Source: Opisthocomus hoazin (taxonomy: Eukaryota; Chordata; Aves; Opisthocomiformes; Opisthocomidae). Taken from it: a DNA stretch of 64,000 bases. Made by a program: the position numbers and the translations under genes. Location: contig NC_134431.1 of NCBI RefSeq assembly GCF_030867145.1, positions 9,005,089-9,069,088 on the forward strand, written 5' to 3'. This document shows, piece after piece, positions 1 to 10,200 of this stretch (position 1 is its first letter; each line of letters starts with the position of its first letter). The notes beneath the pieces were generated by a model. That model was not told the origin of the DNA. It made no database searches and worked only from the letters and a program-made list of their open reading frames with translations.

Positions 1-1
1 G

Positions 2-52
2 CCACTACGGTAGGCTGTGGTAGCACAAGGTGCTTTACCACTCATGTAGTGG
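2..52. repeat. Nested inverted repeat (hairpin) at the left edge
   Basis: Two nested stems are visible. The inner one pairs GTGGTAGCAC (17-26) with GTGC-TT-TACCAC (30-41) around an AAG loop with a two-base bulge. The outer one pairs CCACTAC (2-8) with GTAGTGG (46-52). The fold could be chance, the edge of an inverted-repeat element or a small RNA hairpin. There is no independent evidence that it is transcribed. Confidence 0.4.
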
Positions 53-3000
53 TGCGTGATAGAGAGAACAGGCAGACGGATAGCTGAAGACCTGAAAGCA
101 AAATTCAGGCCATCAAAACAACGCAACTGCTTAGAACAGGTTCAGCTTACCCAGCATACCCATCAGCCAGAGACTGGGTGCACATGTATGAGTGTGTGCC
201 ACGTGCTGGACCAAAGGAGCTCTACTAAGCTTTTTCTCTCAAAATCAGCCTTGCAAGTTAAAAAAAGCTTCAAAAGAATAATAAGCTGTCAATGCCACAG
301 TCTGTTCTTTCTCTTCTGAAGATACAGACTACTGCCAGTGCAGAGGGCGAGGGGAGACTCCCCCTCCAAGACACGAGTCACGTCCCTGCCTGGACAGCCC
401 CTTCTCCGATCCCACCCGGCCCCTCTCAGCTCGGCAGGGCGGATGCTGGGCTCAGCCTCCAGCGCTTCCCAGCCGAGCACATCGTGTGGGGGCTACACAC
501 TGGTTCACTCGGCCTTCCAGGACTTCAGCTGGGAATTAACATCTAATTAATTTGTTTCCTTGTAAACTCTGTCTCTACTGCCCGTTTCTCGTGCCAGCAG
601 CAGCCGCAGCTGCCCTCACTGTGCCCTCCCTGTGCTCCACGGCCATCTCTGGGCTCAGACCTCGCTCCACTCCTGGGCCATTACTCTCCATTACTTACCG
701 AGTCAGTTTAGTTTTTTGCAAAAGAAAGCGGTGCTGTGTAGTGCCCAAAAGGACTGCTGCAGGACCCAGCTTGTGCTTGGGCCAGGGAGAGGATTTATTT
801 ATCTGCAGTGACCATCACAAAGTGAACTCTGGGTTACAAATGAGCTTTTATGCTTTTATTGCACTGACTTGGTTTCCTATCAGCACTGATGGGAGAGGAG
901 GGTTGCAAAAGGTTATCAGTGTTTTGCATCTTGCAAAACTGGAAAATATCAATTTCCTGCAGACATCAAGGCCTAGACTAAAAAAAGTTCCCTTAAAAAA
1001 ACTACACCATATAGCTTGTATGCACAGTTTTTACATATACACACAGTGACCGCCAGCACAGAGCAGCCACTGTCCAAAAGTCATGGTAACAGCATACCCA
1101 GATTATGCAACTGTATTTTCATTCCTGTTTCTTGCCATACTTGTGTTTTCTTTCATGTCTGTTTTTCTTCTTCGTGCTCCTATAGGTCTACAACTCACAT
1201 CTATCTCCAAAAATCCCCTTCAGTTCTGTACTTACGACATCAGCAGGCAAAACAGAACTTGTCATTGCTGCAAACTGAAGTCAGGCTGGGAACCCCGAGC
1301 TCGCAAGCTGGCTCCCCACTCCCACGAGAGAAATCACTGACGATGGTCAGACACCAAAATAAACAAAAAAGGCCACTCCACCACTAACTAGTGATTGCCT
1401 GGGAAATCCTAACACCGCACATTCTGCTAATGAAATGCCTCTATTTCCACTTCATTTGTCTTTCCCTCTTTCCTTTTATTGCTCTTTTCACAGCTTATTT
1501 GCAGACTCCTCATGGCCATGGTACTTTGGGTGATACCCAGGTGTTGAGCAAGATGGAGCAAGTGTCAGGAAGCCCGTGGAAATGAAGCTGTTCCTGGCAG
1601 GCCTGGAGCTGGCCCTCTGAGACAACAATTCATTCTTAACAGCAGGAAGATTCAAGCAGTAGAAAGACCCAAAGCGATCAACTGTTCACCCAGAACACAG
1701 TTATAAATGTTTCCTGTTGAAAGAATGTTTTTGCCAAATACGAAGCTTTTTTGGGTGCCAGCGATGGCGGCAGAGAGACCCAAACTGGCTGGGGCAACTG
1801 CAGCGACCACCCCTCCTGTCCCCACCGCCTCTGGGGCCCCCAGCAGGCGGGTGGGAGGGCTGGGGGGACGCAGACCAACGCAGCATTCGGGTCCGGTGCG
1901 AACAACTCCTCTGGTCAATCCAGGGCAGGACATCACCGCTTCTCCCGGTGTCACACCGAGCTGCGACTGTCCTCAGTATCCAGACCTGGAGGCTGAAGAG
2001 CGTGGCACTGGCTGCTGGGCTGCTTCGGTCAGCGGTGGAAATACAGAACAAGACAGAGAGTTGCTCTGAGTTAAAAAGAAGTTTGGGGTTCTAGCCATAA
2101 AGTTAATTTACCTCTTTCCAAAGACAATTTTTTTCCATTTCACTTCAAAGAGTAGGGGTATTTTATTGTTTGTTTTTTTTTTCTAAACTCAATTGTGCTA
2201 AACTTGGTTGCAAAATATTTTCAGGACTTTGTAAAAAGTCAGACCAAACTTTGAAAGCATATTGGTGGCTTGAAACTGTATTTGCAGGGGATAAACTATT
2301 CATGTAAAAACCAAAACAAAACAAGAGTCCTCTTGTCCTTATGAGAATGCATGCACACTGGAGTGTCACTGGACACTAAGGGGACAGATAAAGCCTGAGT
2401 ATTAATAATGCAATGGGAAATTCTATCAATAATAATAATTCAGTGTTGCTTATGACCATGCCAACGCACTGATAGCTAACACAGCAGCAAGCCAAGCTAT
2501 CCTCAGTCAAATCAAGCCTGAAAACTCCCACCTGCCTTGCGAACCAGACGGAATCAGTGGTTTTCATCCAAGGAGCTGCTGCCACAGCCACAACCAGTGC
2601 CACAGCTGAGGCTGCAGGAAGATGTGGGGTGGGTACTTTGCAGGTCCAGAGTGTCCCCTTTGCTGGACAAGCACCTGCTGTGATTTTTCCACCGTCAAAC
2701 AGCAATTGCTCAGCATTCACTACAGCAACCCACACGGACACCTAAGGCTAATAAAGAGGAAATATCAACAAGCCGTAACACAGATGTGCAAAAGGTAACA
2801 CTTACATAACGCGGAGGAGTTTTATCATGCAGTGAAAAAGCAAAACATTTTGCTTTTCATTCTCAGCAATGTTCTGCTTTGTTTTGAAGCTCCATCGCAG
2901 AACAGATTTCAGCAGAGGCCAATTCAGGAGTCCCTGCTAGCAGGCCAGTCCCACGCACCAGCATGCTGCGAGAGAGGGCTGGCCTCACCACAGGCTGCTG

Positions 3001-3470
3001 ACCCCAGCTCCGCTGCGGGGCTTCATCTCAGAGCACTGTGCCGGCTATAAAAAACTTGCATTTCATCAGCTTTGTTTCTAGTCCGCTGTCCTGCAGGGAG
3101 AGCTGTATTTTAACAAACATAATGATAGTTAGAAACAGACTTCTTCAAAGGGCTTTACAAACATAACTCAATCCTGGCATCACCAGGAGACAGCAGAAGC
3201 GGTGTTTGTACAGATGGGGGATGGCGGGCAGGGAGATTAGGCGTGCTGCCTCCCCTCAGTGGGTCTGGGATTCTGGGCTCAGACCAGGACTCGTTAGGGG
3301 ACTCATTAACTCACATCCACCTGCTCCCACCACACCACCAGGCCCCGCTCCAGCAGCCCACGGGCCACTCAGGGAGCAGCGTTTAAGTGACTATGCGCCG
3401 CCTGAGCTGCCACATTCGCTCTCCAACCAGGTAGGAGAGTGTGCAGCAGCATCTCCTTAAAGCCCCGCTG
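53..3470. other. Non-coding stretch left of the first CpG island
   Basis: No exon is recognisable on either strand. The short open frames here have no family signature, and where the sequence is GC-richer (about 1.74-2.06 kb) several frames are open at once, as expected from base composition. A TATAAAA-like string lies near 3046 but nothing around it suggests a gene. By human synteny this could be upstream DNA or an intron of SLC13A3, but I found no SLC13A3 coding exon. Confidence 0.5.
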
Positions 3471-4150
3471 CTCCCTCCATGGACATACGGCCGCTTTTCT
3501 TGCCCCCAGCCCGGGCTGCGGCACGCTCCGTGCGGGGCAAGCAAGGCTGGGGCACCCAAGTAGTAAAACCGAAGCACGCAGCCGGGCTATGTGGGGCAGG
3601 GAGCGGGGGTCCTCCGGCCCCGCAGCCAAAGCTGTGGCTGGGCGGTGGAACCCGGGGCCCCACATCGGGGCCGGGCACTCGCCCAGGCGGCTCCTCTGGC
3701 AAGAGGTGAATGCGCGCCGGGCACGGGCAGCCCGCAGCGCTAGGACACTTGCGCAGCCGCGAACCGGCCGCCTCGCGATCCGTGGGCGGCAGCGCTGCCG
3801 CGGCGCCACCACACGGCGCGCGCTCCCCGCCGCAGCGCCGCCGCACGGAGCGAGCCCGCCCGCCCCGCCGCCCCGGGCCCCGCTCCCCGGTGCCCAGCGA
3901 GAGGGCTCCCCCTAGCCCCGTCCCCTCCGGGCGCGTCCCCAGGCAGGTCTGCTCGGGCGGCTGCGCTGTACGCGGGGAGGAAGCACCCGCCCGCCAAGCA
4001 GAGCCGTGCCCACCACGGCCCCCGCGCCGCAGCCGCTCTCCCCTCATGGCCGCGGGCAGGCTCGGTGCCGTGCGGGAAGGGGGTCCTGCAGGATTTTGCC
4101 CCCTCTCCCGCGCAAGCGCTTCCAGCCAGAGCAGCAGAGTCAGCACCGGG
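3470..4150. promoter_or_regulatory. CpG island, probable promoter of an unidentified transcript
   Basis: The block is very GC-rich and dense in CpG, in sharp contrast to its flanks; boundaries are by eye. In bird genomes such islands usually mark promoters. Several long overlapping open frames occur on both strands, but none begins with a recognisable protein, so I read them as by-products of GC content. The nearest identified gene, TP53RK, has its own island at 5.8-6.8 kb, so this one should serve something else. By synteny a minus-strand SLC13A3 first exon is possible, but its N-terminal coding sequence was not found. Confidence 0.6.
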
Positions 4151-4782
4151 GAGCAGGGGATCTGCCCTGGCAGGGGCTGCCTTCCGCGGCAAGATCACGG
4201 CTTCTTAGCAGTCGTAATCTGGAGTCAGCGGCAGAGCCGACACTCCCCCAGCACACAGCCGGCAGCCCCTTCGCCTCACAACGCAGGGGACTGATCATCT
4301 CCGAACCCATCTGCTCCCTGGTAATCCAGAAAACCAATTAACGCAGAGAAAAAGTTACTAAAAAGTATTACTGTAGGCAGTACTGCCAATCGCCCACCTC
4401 AGTGGGCCACCACAACACAAGCAGTCCCTGCCATGAAGCTCAAAAAAAAATGGAAATTTACTGCAGACTTCTTGAAGTGGAAGTTTCTCATCAGAAAATG
4501 GTTCTTGATCAACAATTTCTGTATTTGCTTCAGGAAATACTATCAACTGAAAGTCAGAAAAAGCCAAATTTCTACTGGAAGAAAATGAACCTGTCTTAGA
4601 TCAGCGCCCCATTTCAGCATTACCGTGTCCTGGAATTCAGTCCTCCTACGTATTTCCAGGATGTGTAGAGCCATTTATAACGGATTTAAACACTCTGTTG
4701 TAAAGTCTTCTGAGAAAAACAGCACACTTGTTTTTTTAAATTACCTTTCGTAGCTGCTCTGGTATCCCCAGGTCCCTCTCAC

Positions 4783-4867
4783 CTCCCACGAATCCATGGT
4801 CCATAGGCTGAGGAAGGTTTCTCGGTATGGTTCAAACCACTGGAAGAAGACGGCGAGGGGAATGACA
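4783..4867 (-). other. Possible 85-nt internal exon (unidentified)
   Basis: On the minus strand an acceptor (TTTACAG, AG at 4869-4868) and a good donor (GAG|GTGAGA, GT at 4782-4781) bound 85 nt that are open in two of three frames. One frame reads VIPLAVFFQWFEPY at its start, the other is serine/proline-rich. Neither is recognised. It lies downstream of the TP53RK stop, beyond the likely poly(A) site. It could be a chance exon-like segment, a non-coding RNA exon, or a 5' exon of a minus-strand neighbour. Confidence 0.2.
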
Positions 4868-4993
4868 CTGTAAACTACTTTTTAGAAGAAATATTTAACA
4901 TTTAGGAAAGAAGTGACCTTCAGTTGTTCCTCTCTTGTCTGTGCTCCCATCTCACAATTACCTTGGTTACTTTATGACACAAACTCATTCAAA

Positions 4994-5003
4994 TTTATTT
5001 ATT
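4994..5003 (-). terminator. TP53RK: Poly(A) signals for TP53RK
   Basis: The plus strand TTTATTTATT reads AATAAATAAA on the minus strand, giving two overlapping canonical AATAAA hexamers about 120 bases past the TP53RK stop codon. This would make a short 3' UTR ending near 4.97 kb. The assignment is by position and motif only. Confidence 0.55.
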
Positions 5004-5121
5004 TGAAGAAGACACAGTTATCAAAATAGTGATCTGTAAAATAAAACCAACTGGAAGTATAAATAACCATATTTGCAGAACCCAAGTAGTAATATTTCTC
5101 CATCCCTAAGCCTGCTGTCTT

Positions 5122-5600
5122 CTACCCAATCATGGATCTCTTCCTGCCCCTGAGTCGTACTTCATCCAGCCTTTTGATGACAGGTCCAGATTTTTTCGAT
5201 GTAGCCGCGTAGGTCTTTAGCAGAGCTTTAAACATAGTTTCAGTATCCGGATGAGTACTGAGGAAGGCTTTTTCTAGAACATACAAATCTACTCCTTTGT
5301 CTTCTGGAAGACCTGAAATAAAACTGAGTCCAAAGTCTATCAGCACCAGGTCCAGCTTCTCCGTGGGTGGCCGCAGAAGTATATTGGAAGTTGTGAGATC
5401 CCCATGTATAATATCTTCATCGTGCATTCTTGCTAACAGCTCACCCATCTTCTCTGCTAAGATAAGGAGGCTACTGGTATCATTTCCACTCCGTTGTACA
5501 GAATTAATATGATCTTGAACCGTAACTGAGCCTACAATATCTTCAAGGTATATGGAGTTGGTGACATAATCCACAAAGTAGACCACTGGAGCTGAAATCC
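5122..5600 (-). CDS. TP53RK: TP53RK coding exon 2
   Basis: The exon begins after the acceptor AG at 5602-5601 with GG, which completes a Gly codon, and continues [11 protein letters not shown] as in the mammalian protein. It holds the catalytic loop, the DFG motif and the C-terminus, and ends with a stop codon at 5124-5122. A residue string near the end ([20 protein letters not shown]) is essentially the human sequence. Confidence 0.95.
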
Positions 5601-6612
5601 CTATTTAAAAGAAGAATAAATGAAATGCTAGCTATTGATTTACAGGATTTCTCAACTTTATTTTAACAACAAAACACAGCCTTAAGCAGAAATGCCAGCT
5701 GAGATCACCCCCGGCCGACAGCCCGCACTGAGGAATGCCCCCCATGCACCCCCACTTCCCAACCCACGCTGCATGAGCATCCAGCCTTAAATTTAGATTT
5801 GGCAGCTCGAGCTTGGTAACAGGACCAGCCCCTCCTGGGGCGAGACCCCCCCTGCAAAACACACACAGGAGCTTCCCGGCCGAGGACAAGCTGTGGTTCC
5901 GGAGGGCACCCTGCGAAAGCAGAGCGGGTCACCCCACGACGAGGAGAAACCGCCCGCATCCTTCAGGAGGGCGTGGGGAGCCCAAGGGCCCGCGGCTTGC
6001 TCCGAAGGACGCGCAGAGCCAGGCGGTGCCGGTGAGCACGGAGCACCCGGGGCGCCTCCCCCCCCGGGCAGCCCGGCCTCCCGTCGCCCCGGCCCCGCCG
6101 CCCCCGGGCCCACCTGCCCGCCGGCACCGCAGCAGCGACCGCGCCTCCTGCGCCATGCGCCGCCGGCTCAGCCGCTCCTCCAGCGCCGGGTGCCGGTACC
6201 GCTTCGGGACACGGAGCTTGGCCACCGCCGCCCGCCCGAGGAAGAGCCCCCGGTAGACGCGGGCCTCGGCGCCTTGCTGCACCAGCTGCAGCCCCGGCAG
6301 CGGCGGCGGCGGCGCCTCGGCCTCCGCCTCGGCCATCGCACGGCCCGCGGCTCCCGCCTCGTCCGTCGCAGGGCCCGCAGGACCGGCCTCGCCCCTCGCA
6401 GGGCCCGCGGCTCCCGCCTCGTCCGTCGCAGGCCCCGCAGGCCCGGCTTCGTCCGTCGCAGGCCCCGCAGGCCCGGCTTCGTCCGTCGCAGGGCCCGCAG
6501 GACCGGCCTCGCCCGTCGCAGGGCCCGCAGGACCGGCCTCGCCCATCGCAGGGCCCGCGGCCCCGGCCATGCCAGAGCGCGCTCCTCCCGCCTCCGCCTG
6601 GGCCGCCGCCAT
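5122..6612 (-). CDS. TP53RK: TP53RK (PRPK/Bud32), KEOPS kinase-ATPase subunit, two exons
   Basis: This is an atypical small kinase/ATPase of the KEOPS/EKC complex, which with OSGEP makes t6A37 on ANN-decoding tRNAs. Coding exons are 6612-6114 and 5600-5122 on the minus strand, joined by a 513-bp GT-AG intron that splits a Gly codon. The predicted protein has 325 residues, against 253 in human. Visible features are the N-lobe ([12 protein letters not shown], then [17 protein letters not shown]), the catalytic loop HGDLTTSN at 232-239 (Asp234, Asn239), DFG at 255-257, and the basic family C-terminus [10 protein letters not shown] chose the ATG at 6612 because MAAAQA matches the human start MAAARA and has G at -3 and +4. 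An in-frame ATG at 6654 has a weaker context, and one at 6336 would give 233 residues. The extra length comes from an N-terminal Gly/Pro/Ala repeat. The gene family call is secure; the start is less so. Confidence 0.95.
5601..6113 (-). other. TP53RK: TP53RK intron
   Basis: This is a single 513-bp GT-AG intron. The half nearer exon 1 lies in the CpG island and the half nearer exon 2 is ordinary AT-richer sequence. I see no other element in it. Confidence 0.9.
6114..6612 (-). CDS. TP53RK: TP53RK coding exon 1
   Basis: The exon encodes the repeat-rich N-terminus followed by the kinase N-lobe, ending LLRCRRA-G at the donor CAG|GTGGGC (GT at 6113-6112). Everything from [12 protein letters not shown] onward aligns with the mammalian protein. 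The region before residue 93 is a low-complexity expansion. Confidence 0.9.
6331..6570. repeat. TP53RK: Coding minisatellite, 8 copies of a 30-bp unit
   Basis: Eight consecutive units of exactly 30 bp start at 6331, 6361, 6391, 6421, 6451, 6481, 6511 and 6541. Units 6421-6450 and 6451-6480 are identical and the others differ by a few substitutions. On the minus strand they encode a decapeptide of the type [10 protein letters not shown], so copy-number change would not shift the TP53RK frame. The unit has no stop in most frames, which explains the long shadow reading frames on both strands. Confidence 0.95.
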
Positions 6613-6634
6613 CACAGGGCCCCGCCGCCACACG

Positions 6635-6644
6635 GCGCATGCGC
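6635..6644. promoter_or_regulatory. TP53RK: NRF1 palindrome
   Basis: GCGCATGCGC is the exact NRF1 consensus palindrome. It lies 23 bases upstream of the preferred TP53RK ATG (6612) and downstream of the alternative ATG at 6654. A core promoter element here favours transcripts that start below 6654 and use the 6612 ATG. Confidence 0.6.
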
Positions 6645-7059
6645 GCCGCCCCATCCGCTTCGGCGATCTTCGGTGGCCCCTGCCGGAAAGCTACGAACGG
6701 CCCAAGCCCCGCCTTCCCTGCCCCGCCTGTACCTCTGCCCGGCGCCCCCGCTATAGCGCCGCACCTCCCCGCTCTTGCTGCTGCTGCTTCTGCTCAAGCT
6801 TTGTTTGTGCTTCCCCGCAGAAGTCCTGCTGCCCTCTGCCTACCTCTGCCCTCCTGGGGACACTGGGTAGCTGCAGGATGGTAGGACTTGTGCCTGAGCC
6901 TTCCCCAGCCGGCACGTTTTCCTGTGTTTTAGCCAGTGCAAGAGTGAGACCCAGGGCCTGCGAGCGAGCTGCTGGATGTGCATATTCCCAAGACAGCAAG
7001 TGTGGTCTTGTGGTCCCCCTGAGGTGCTCCAGCACTGCCTCGAAGCCACCTGCCAGGGC

Positions 7060-7230
7060 ATCACCCCTGGGACTCCACCGCCGCAGCATCACCACCGGCG
7101 CAGTACCACTGGGGCATCGCCATGGGATCACCACCAGGACACTCCACACCAGGGCATCACCACCAGGACTTCACCACGGGGACTCCTGTCACTGGGGCGT
7201 CACCACAAGGATGCTCCACCAGAGCTCCTC
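7060..7230. repeat. Degenerate CATCACC/CCAGGA-rich tandem repeat
   Basis: Recurring strings such as GGCATCACC, CACCAGGAC and TCACCA at roughly 15-30 base spacing look like a diverged minisatellite just upstream of the TP53RK CpG island. The unit is too eroded to define by eye. The open frames across it (His/Thr/Pro-rich) are by-products of the repeat. Confidence 0.45.
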
Positions 7231-10200
7231 CACTGGCTCTTGGCGTTTCATGTGCCCAAAGCCTTCACTGGAACCCGTGCAGATCCGCTGCAGCTGCCCA
7301 GTTTGTGGCTGGGGAGGAGAATGGATTTGCCCACAGGCTGCAGGGGATCGTCAGCCTGCAACAGGGCATGCATGGTGTGACCTCAGGTCCCTGCGCTGGG
7401 CAGCACCAAAGCTTCCACCCCTGATGCTGACACAGGCTGCTCGCACGGTGACGCAAGTGTCCCCAGTTCCTCGAGCAGCCCAGCCCCACATCTCCACGTT
7501 AGTAAGGATGGACAGACCTCATTATCTTGGGAGCAGTGTTTGGGTTTTTATGGAACACCAAAACCCACTACTCTGCTGGGTGATCAGCACATCCTGCAAT
7601 TTATGTTCCTCAGAAGACACAAGAGACTTCAGCCCAGTCCATGTAAATATGTTTTCAATTGTTGCCTTTGGAGGTCCCACAAGTCCGTTTTGTCCTTGTT
7701 TTCTCATCCGCAACATTTGTTTCCTTTATGGAACATTTATATTTTATTAACACATTCCATACAGCTTACTTGTCATTGCATGGTGGGATCATGCCTGGCA
7801 AATATTTATCTTGCTTCAGCAACAACTTTTAAACAACTTTCCCAAGTTTTCAACGATACGGGTAATCCATCCCGCAATTCTGCCCACTCGTGGCATTCTC
7901 CTTCGGCTGCCCTCGCCGTGGCAGGGCTGCAGGAGCCCGACAGCTTGGCCAGGGGAAGAGATGCATTCCTGGGTTCCATGGCTGGAATTTGTAAATGCCA
8001 CAAACAATCATATAAACAAAGAGGTTTTCCCCTGTTGTGGGCAGATTTTATCTAAGCAGCCGCACACAGCCCCCACAGACATACATATATAACCTATGAG
8101 CAAGTGCACACAGATGCCCTCGGTTCGTTATTCTGGTAACTATGATAGTCTTCTCTCATGCTGGCCAAAAACATCCTCCAGAGCTTTCAAAATACAAAAG
8201 AAAATATTTTTGCTTTATTTTTCCCATTATTTTATTTATTTAAATTTTATCTTCCCTGTGATTTCACTTATTCTTTTCCCTTTGAATGCAATAAAGAGTT
8301 GATTTAGCCCTTGGATACCATCTAGAGCCATTTACAATATTTATGGTATCGCCCAGTATTTTTATTGGAATATTTAATCACCCCAGAGAATTGCACTGAA
8401 GCCACAGACTCTCTCTCTGGTAAATTGTTTAATTATGTAACTTTGTTCTCCTGATGACAAGCATTTATAAACTCTCCTTTTACAAACAAAGTAATTGAGT
8501 TAAAAATTGCAGTGCAGCAAACCAAGCTAACAGAAACCAAGGCAGATCCCATGGTTTCCTCCCTGCTGTCCTGCCGATCCCTCGGCATCGGGCAGGCTGC
8601 AGCGCTGCGGGCAGCTCTCCCCTCACCCCTCGGCTCATACAAGGATGGAGGCCACCACCCTCAGAGCTGAATAAAAGGCTGAATTTGGGCTACATCAGGG
8701 CTCAGGTGGCTCCTCACGCCCAGCTAAGGCACTTGTTGGCCCTGCAGTTATGTCCTCAACCTGCAAAGTGTGGGCACAGGGATAAACCCTCCTCTGTGTG
8801 AACTCACAGTGCTGACTCCCATCACAGCTCGGAATTACGGATCTTGGCCGACTCCCCCAGCAAGAGGATGCTACGGGCAGTGTGGGCGGTAGGGTCCAGC
8901 CACCCAAGAGAGGGGCGCGGGGATGCAGGGGAGCAGCCTGGGCCACCGCAGGCTGCTACGCTGGAGGCATCCCTAAAACTTGCAGGAAAGGGGATCCATG
9001 GGGCCACCACCAGCACTGACCGGCATTGCCAGCGAACCCCCGCAGGGGTGGGATAACATAAAAGAACACGCGTGCAGCCTGGCATCGTAAGGAGAAAGCT
9101 CTCTGGGCTGTAAATGAGCACGCATTAAATGCAGGTGCCCAGCGAGCTGGCTGCATCCCAGTCAGCTGTAACACTGGCGCCTGCTCATGGATTGTAATTT
9201 TCATCGATAACTGAGCTGAGCTGGGTCAGTTTGGTCCCCTGAATCCCTTCCTAAGGGTCAATTGTAATTACAGAACATGTGCTTGACTACGTGCTGAGTG
9301 TTGCCAAGGGCAGTGTCTTCCTTTTTTCCAGGATGGACTTCTCTCTCCTCTTGTATTTTTATTTTAATTTGTGATTTTAAAGACTCTTTTAGCTGCTCCA
9401 TCCCAGAGGTGGAGAGTAAGATTTCAGCAATCACAGCCGGGTTGTGTTACCAGACACGGGCTGCTGTTTCCAACACTGAGCTCTTCAGGAAGCGCATTCC
9501 TGCGGCTCAGCCCTGGAGACGTGTTCTTCATCTGTGGAGCAGGAACGTGCCCTCATGCCAAGAGCAAGATAAGGATCAGATGGGGAAATGGCACTGCCGA
9601 GACACACAGTCTCGAGAGGAGGAGGAAAGCATCGCAGGAAGGAGCAAGGCTACAAACATGCTGGCAGACATGAAGCATGAGCCAGTCCTGGTGGATCCAG
9701 CCCCTCCAGATCTTCTCAAGCGGAGCTTAGGGACAAAGCTACTGACTTCAGCAGGCCCAGAATACCCATTAGCTACAAATGGTATGATAAGAAAGATGTG
9801 CTTTAAAGTACATTTTGTGTACTCCACAAGGGGAGATTTTTCCCCCAAATTATCCCTGCTGTACATCATAGCAGGTTTTCATCTTTTTTGCAGAGGACCA
9901 TAACCCCCAGCCAGGTGCGGTGCCAGCGTGGCGGCTGCATTTCTGTGCATACTGATGCCATCTCTTTGGCCGCCTTTCGTAAACATATCATAGAGTTCTG
10001 CCTACACTCCCCAGGACCTCGCCTCCTTGCTGTCAGTGCTAATAATGCTTATTGCCCTGCCAGAGAACAGGAAGCCTCCAGAAAATGGCAGGGTGGCAGA
10101 AAAACGAATACTGAGTGACCATAGAAAAAAATATTTCTTCCTTCTCACATGGAAATGTTTTGAGAAGGAAGGAATTGTTCAGGCGAATTGCAGATCATGT

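Larger units (their letters stand above)
5800..6830. promoter_or_regulatory. TP53RK: CpG island over TP53RK exon 1 and promoter
   Basis: GC- and CpG-dense sequence covers part of the intron, exon 1 and the upstream flank; boundaries are by eye. Transcription of TP53RK should start in the upper part, near 6.62-6.80 kb. Besides the NRF1 palindrome, a CCGGAAA ETS-like core lies near 6.68 kb. Such promoters are often bidirectional, and a divergent transcript toward higher coordinates is possible but not shown. Confidence 0.8.

Noticed and set aside
3457-4146. 229-codon minus-strand frame in the left CpG island
   Set aside because: Low-complexity Gly/Pro/Arg/Ala string; several overlapping frames are open because of GC content, and no family signature is seen.
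1-5000. SLC13A3 first exon, expected by synteny
   Set aside because: I looked for its N-terminal membrane segment on the minus strand in and around the CpG island and did not find it.
5893-6756. 287-codon plus-strand frame over TP53RK exon 1, Arg-rich and repetitive
   Set aside because: It is the antisense shadow of the TP53RK exon and its 30-bp array, which lacks stops in most frames.
9298-9903. 201-codon plus-strand frame
   Set aside because: Starts with GTG, no homology, no promoter or splice context; treated as chance.
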